Assembly: GCA_902776545.1 (NCBI GenBank)
Contig: CACYQO010000055.1
Location: 1-37,813 of the forward strand
Reading direction: 5' to 3'
Origin: an uncultured Prevotellaceae bacterium
GTDB taxonomy: Bacteria; Bacteroidota; Bacteroidia; Bacteroidales; Bacteroidaceae
DNA: 37,813 bases
Below the pieces are notes generated by a model. That model was not told where the DNA came from. It saw nothing but the letters and a program-made list of their open reading frames with translations, and made no database searches. Shown in pieces: positions 34,507 through 37,813 of this stretch. The translations under genes and the position numbers were made by a program. Numbering within the stretch: position 1 is the stretch's first letter; every line of letters starts with the position of its first letter.

Positions 34507-34920
34507 TTAAACGAAGTTCAGAATGGCGGTAAGCCTGTTCTCAACTTTCTTAAGGACTTTCCGAGTCCTGGCATTGTCAGTGTTCTCCTTGTTCCCAAGA
34601 AGAGTGATGGCCTCCTTTATCAGCTTGCAGTCATCAGCAGACAAAGGCATCTCCGTGATGGAATAGCTGGGGTCGGCATATCTGTAGTAGATCCTGTCAT
34701 ACACCTCTATAGGTGCATTATATCCCAGTTTGTCAGACCTCATGATTTGTATATCCATCTGTACAGTCCTGGTGCATACACCCTTGGTGATACCCTCCAT
34801 GTCGTACAGTGCCTCGCAGCAAGCGTCCACGAGGTCGTCGAGTGTCCATCTTCTGTATCTGTTTCTCAAACAGTTGTCTATAGTCTTGTACCTTATCAAG
34901 GCATTCTTATTTGCAGGCAT
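34507..34920 (-). CDS. N-terminal HTH half of a WYL-type regulator
   Basis: 137 residues from MPANKNALIRYKTIDNCLRN. This N-terminus, with RRWTLDDLVDACCEALYDME and RTVQMDIQIMRSDKLGYNAP, matches the DNA-binding part of Bacteroidetes WYL-domain regulators. Those proteins are about 300 residues, and here the frame stops before any WYL domain (ends KVENRLTAILNFV), followed by a terminator. Either a short natural form or a truncation. The start at 34920 is preferred over upstream ATGs because of the conserved MPANKNAL. It lies downstream of a structured RNA with terminator. Confidence 0.75.
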   Translation of the reverse strand: MPANKNALIRYKTIDNCLRNRYRRWTLDDLVDACCEALYDMEGITKGVCTRTVQMDIQIMRSDKLGYNAPIEVYDRIYYRYADPSYSITEMPLSADDCKLIKEAITLLGNKENTDNARTRKVLKKVENRLTAILNFV

Positions 34921-34943
34921 AGTTTCTTTCTTCATTAGGTGAT

Positions 34944-34990
34944 AAAACAAAAATAGTTGGAATCTCCCTCGGTAAGGATGTCCCAACTAT
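34944..34990 (-). terminator. terminator between the structured RNA and the WYL-type gene
   Basis: On the minus strand ATAGTTGG (34983-34990) pairs with CCAACTAT (34953-34960), followed by TTTTTGTTTT. It lies 33 bases before the gene and after the structured RNA, so it ends the RNA or acts as an attenuator of the gene. Confidence 0.75.
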
Positions 34991-35009
34991 CACTCTATTT
35001 CAATTCTCT

Positions 35010-35207
35010 CTGACGGCAGCCTATGATGCCCGGAAGATAAAACTATGTTCTTGATGACGTGGTAATCCTATACCGCATGTGCATGGTGTACCGAATGGAT
35101 GCTGCACATAACATGTCGGTTCGAAGCGTCGCTCGCTCCGAACAAAACCTTGTGTTGTTATGTTTACTATCGCGTTCATACCGTATAGGATTCTTGAAAA
35201 TCGGCTG
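35010..35207 (-). ncRNA. candidate structured RNA of about 200 nt, 6S-like rod
   Basis: No protein frame of quality lies here. Paired segments, outermost first: 35203-35208 with 35016-35021 (6 bp), 35183-35192 with 35064-35073 (10 bp, perfect), then a short stem GTATG/CATGC, then 35156-35163 with 35106-35113 (8 bp), then hairpin 35134-35143 with 35119-35128 (10 bp, one G-T pair, 5-base loop). The large asymmetric internal bubble in a closed rod resembles 6S RNA. A perfect -7 box precedes it and a terminator follows, at 34944. It could instead be a long leader of the WYL-type gene. Identity not confirmed. Confidence 0.65.
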
Positions 35208-35215
35208 CAAAGATA
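35208..35215 (-). promoter_or_regulatory. -7 box of the structured RNA
   Basis: Minus-strand TATCTTTG, exact consensus, placing the RNA start a few bases after 35208. Confidence 0.75.
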
Positions 35216-35302
35216 CGAAATAAGAACGAAATCTTTTTGCGTAGTTGGGAAAAAGTTTCATTTTTAACATTTCTAGCTCAATTTTAGGCAGTTACAACCA
35301 TA

Positions 35303-35338
35303 AAAAGAAAGAAGGGAACCGTATTTCTACGATTCCCC
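35303..35338 (-). terminator. terminator after the His-rich protein gene
   Basis: Minus-strand stem GGGAA-CGTA with TACG-TTCCC (35314-35323 with 35328-35337), followed by a T-rich tail (TTCTTTCTTTTT). The remaining 35216-35302 is AT-rich spacer with no other signal. Confidence 0.8.
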
Positions 35339-35381
35339 GGAGTCCTCTTGCGAGGCATATGATAGAGGCAAGTAAACAACC

Positions 35382-36038
35382 TTAGCGGCGACCTCCAAAG
35401 TGGCCGGAACCACCATGATTGTTGCGGGTGTTCTGAGCAATTTCGCGATTCGGAGCCTTATGAGCATTGTGGTTACCCATGTTATGGTTGCCCATATTGT
35501 GGTTACCCATGTGTCCCTTGTCGTTCATCACTCTTGCGCCCTTGTCGTGCATCGGAGCATTGCGATGTCCCATTGCAGGAGCAGGTGCGGGCTTGTGCAT
35601 GTGAGCATAGTGTGAACCATGAACTCTGTTGTGACCACCCTTGTAGCTCACGAACACCTTCGGATGTGCATTGTAGAAATGCCCTCTGTTATAGTGAGTA
35701 TATACTGCGAATGTCCATCCACCAGCCTTCCATGCTACGGGGCGATAGAAGTGGTTCAGAGCCACATACTTGTCATATTGCCACGGAGTCAGCACGAAGC
35801 GGAGGTCTGTGTTACGACGATCCCACCAGATGCCAAACACGTCACCATGTCCGTTCAGGCTCATCAGGTAGTCGAGGTTGATCTCGTAGACTGCCTCATA
35901 CTGTGCAGCGGTAAGGTTCAGCTCATAGGCCATCTTGTCCGAGAGGAAAAGTGCCTCGTGCTTTGCTGCGTTATAGCTCATGGCGTTGGCCGAGATAGTC
36001 ATGACCATCATCACTGCCAGGATCATCATCTTCTTCAT
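35382..36038 (-). CDS. secreted His/Asn/Gly-rich protein of unknown function
   Basis: 218 residues. Signal peptide MKKMMILAVMMVMTISANAM, then a folded part (20-130) starting with an LTAAQ-containing helix region (AYELNLTAAQYEAVYEINLD), loosely like the Spy/CpxP LTxxQ motif, followed by WDRRNTDLRFVLTPWQYDKY. The C-terminal 90 residues are rich in His, Asn, Gly and Met with three tandem NHNMG copies, and end HGGSGHFGGRR. Metal binding or surface exposure is a guess. A possible -7 box GATCTTTG lies at 36092-36099, with one mismatch. Confidence 0.8.
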   Translation of the reverse strand: MKKMMILAVMMVMTISANAMSYNAAKHEALFLSDKMAYELNLTAAQYEAVYEINLDYLMSLNGHGDVFGIWWDRRNTDLRFVLTPWQYDKYVALNHFYRPVAWKAGGWTFAVYTHYNRGHFYNAHPKVFVSYKGGHNRVHGSHYAHMHKPAPAPAMGHRNAPMHDKGARVMNDKGHMGNHNMGNHNMGNHNAHKAPNREIAQNTRNNHGGSGHFGGRR

Positions 36039-36299
36039 ATCTTAATCTCCTATCTTTAAAGAGTTAAACATTTTGTTTCTTAATCACAGTGCAAAGATCG
36101 GTACTTTTCACGGCATTTCAAAGGGATTTCACCTAATCTGAGGGGTGGTTTTTCCTAAATCGTATTAGGGGAAATCCCCCTTATGTGTGTCAATCGCATT
36201 GCCGTTATAACACTTTTGTGCGACTGATTTTTGTCAAAAACTACTATAGATACGGGATAAAATAGGGAAGTGGACTCTTCTTTTCTCATGGTAATTCCG

Positions 36300-36307
36300 T
36301 ATCTTTG
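36300..36307 (+). promoter_or_regulatory. -7 box of the unknown gene at 36316
   Basis: TATCTTTG, exact consensus, ending 8 bases before the ATG. Confidence 0.7.
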
Positions 36308-36315
36308 CCGCCGTT

Positions 36316-36969
36316 ATGATAGTAGCAAACATGAATCTCCATGAGGTCTATGCCGACCTGATGGGTGAGATGGGCAAGCTGGACTGGAAGCGCGACGCAC
36401 TGCTCAACAAGGCTGTGAATATCCTCAGAAGGAGCGAGGAGTTTCCTGCCAGTGTGATGTATGACTATCAGATTCAGACTTCCAAGAACCAGTATATCAT
36501 CTACTTCTATCGTGAGCATCCCTTCGCACCTGTGCTGTCTGGTTATCTGTGTGTCATGTTTGATGGCACCAAACGATACATCATCAAATGGACTGACAAA
36601 GGTATTCCTGAGATTCTGATTCTAACAAGCCATTTTCTGCAGCGTTATAAAGAAAGGTCCCTGAAGCAGCCTGAACTGTCGGCCAATGAGGTTGCCGTGA
36701 GATTTCTGTCACGCAACCGAACGTTGAGAATTATGCCCGTCGATGAGCGTATCAACAAACGTATCGAGGAATATGGTGAATTTGCAGGAGAGGGTTTCCT
36801 GGCTCAGGATGGCTTCTGCTTCAAGTTGTCTGGTGAGGAGACGATAAGTGGTGATGACCCTGTCAGAATCAGTTTCTTTACCACCTTCATGCCATTGTCT
36901 GAAATGTCAGACGTTCAGCGCGAGGCTATCTTTGAAGAGTGTATGAAGGATCTTGATAATCTGGATTGA
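36316..36969 (+). CDS. unknown protein
   Basis: 217 residues, soluble, no signal peptide, family not recognised. Features: an N-terminal helical part (to about 45), then beta-rich stretches (YDYQIQTSKNQYIIYFY, SGYLCVMFDGTKRYIIKW), the motif LTSHFLQRYKERSL at about 104-117, and an acidic C-terminus (EECMKDLDNLD). The His-x5-Lys/Arg cluster could be a nuclease-like or binding site, but this is only a guess. ATGs at 36316 and 36331 are both possible; the second would give a leader of about 20 bases, the first a near-leaderless message. Confidence 0.7.
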   Translation: MIVANMNLHEVYADLMGEMGKLDWKRDALLNKAVNILRRSEEFPASVMYDYQIQTSKNQYIIYFYREHPFAPVLSGYLCVMFDGTKRYIIKWTDKGIPEILILTSHFLQRYKERSLKQPELSANEVAVRFLSRNRTLRIMPVDERINKRIEEYGEFAGEGFLAQDGFCFKLSGEETISGDDPVRISFFTTFMPLSEMSDVQREAIFEECMKDLDNLD

Positions 36970-36971
36970 TA

Positions 36972-37794
36972 TCATTCTTCCCAGTCTATTTCCGTGAAGC
37001 GGGAAAAGCGTTTGCCGTCACGCTCTATAGTTTCGAAGAACATCTTTTCAGGACGTACCCAGTATTTTCGGTCACCATATAAAGCCTGATAGACTACCAT
37101 CCGTTCCTGAGTCTCGGAATCAAAAGCAATATGCTCCAGTCTGTACTTATTTCCCTTGAAGTGCTGGAAATATCTGACTCTGTCCTCTGAAATGGGATAT
37201 TCCAACAACAGTTTTTCAATAAGGGGAACATACCATGTCTTGAACTGGTCTACCGTTGGGGTATGGCCTCCAGGGAAGTGAAAGGTGTTATGATAATGCT
37301 CAAGGAATAGCGGCTCAAAATGCGCCAGTGTGTCCTCCTCACCGAAGAGTCCCCATACGCGAACCTTATTTATATATATTACAGCAGTCAAATTGATGGG
37401 CTTCCATTTCCTCGAACTCGCTGATGAGCTGTTCGTCGATGGTGAAATTCTGCTTGCCGTCTGCCCTTGGTGACTTGTATTGATGGTTGCCGATACGCTC
37501 ACGTAGGAAGTCTGACATCTTGAAATGCGGATTGCCGAGTAGGGCAGGGACACCGATAATCGGTGAGATCATCTGTGCATAGAACGAGCCGCAGCTGTTG
37601 CCGACAAGGATATCCGGCTTCTCTTGGTCGCAGATGTCGCGGATGAGCCTGATGGCATCTGCAGGGTGGAGTGGGAGGTCGGGAGTCAGTACGGTGGCTC
37701 TCTTCTCGAAAGCCTCCTTCAATGCCAGAGCAGGCACACAACTGCCGCTGGCATAGAATCCGTGAAGGAACAGTATCTTCTTTTGCTTTTGCAT
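36972..37794 (-). pseudogene. YqiA-like alpha/beta hydrolase split by a frameshift
   Basis: The 5' part (37794-37366) encodes MQKQKKILFLHGFYASGSCV, the nucleophile elbow LVGNSCGSFYAQ (Ser replaced by Cys or located at the following Ser) and about 140 residues, then a stop. The 3' part (from about 37370 to 36972) continues in another frame with VWGLFGEEDTLAHFEPLF, the catalytic Asp region, and FPGGHTPTVDQF, with the catalytic His. The break falls at a (TA)4 tract, 37371-37378. One more TA unit would join them in one frame of about 274 residues, reading NIYINKVRVWG. Could be a true pseudogene, slippage variation or a sequencing error. Confidence 0.85.
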
Positions 37795-37803
37795 ATCGGG
37801 GTG

Positions 37804-37811
37804 CAAAGGTA
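37804..37811 (-). promoter_or_regulatory. -7 box of the hydrolase gene
   Basis: Minus-strand TACCTTTG, exact consensus, ending 9 bases before the ATG at 37794; the ATG at 37806 lies inside the box and is excluded. Confidence 0.7.
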
Positions 37812-37813
37812 CT

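Overview
The window looks like a chromosome segment of a Bacteroidales bacterium, most like Prevotella/Segatella or a close relative. Three things point there. Genes are preceded by the Bacteroidetes promoter signature (a -7 box TAnnTTTG, here TAACTTTG, TACCTTTG or TATCTTTG) and lack clear Shine-Dalgarno sequences. The gene content is typical: a serine palmitoyltransferase for sphingolipids, a NUDIX-type AraR, fused HisB and SusD-era style secreted glycosidases and lipoproteins. Intergenic spacers carry the AT-rich heptad repeats common in this group.

Left part, 1-17.2 kb, all on the minus strand: pentose and galactose use. In transcription order there is a galactose block (aldose 1-epimerase, MFS sugar transporter, galactokinase), a strong terminator, then an arabinose block (lipoprotein aldose 1-epimerase, SSS sodium/sugar symporter, AraR, AraD, AraA, AraB, secreted GH51 arabinofuranosidase, GH2 lipoprotein), then transketolase, which runs off the left edge. 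Together these release L-arabinose, import it, convert it to xylulose-5-phosphate and feed it to the pentose phosphate pathway.

Middle part, 17.3-24.0 kb, minus strand: housekeeping genes. An ABC-F ATPase, grpE, dnaJ and folC are closely spaced and may form one operon. hisB is translationally coupled to an unknown membrane protein. From 24.2 to 29.4 kb come a Gfo/Idh/MocA oxidoreductase, a DUF1460 hydrolase and a DUF1232 protein (plus), tRNA-Cys, a small Cys-rich membrane protein and a lipid kinase (minus), and serine palmitoyltransferase followed by tRNA-Pro (plus).

Right part, 29.5-37.8 kb: accessory DNA. A 3.8-kb segment holding a toxin/antitoxin-like pair and a large multidomain GH51 enzyme lies between the 3' end of tRNA-Pro and a 12-bp copy of that end. 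Next is a promoter-driven array of eight tRNA-like genes plus one chimeric tRNA pseudogene. Several have unusual bodies: a class II serine-like tRNA with apparent anticodon TGT, and a Gln-like body with anticodon CCG. Then come a short WYL-regulator N-terminus, a well-supported structured RNA of about 200 nt with 6S-like rod topology, a His-rich secreted protein, an unknown protein, and a YqiA-like hydrolase broken by a frameshift at a (TA)4 tract. The tRNA array and the structured RNA are the strongest candidates for something undescribed.
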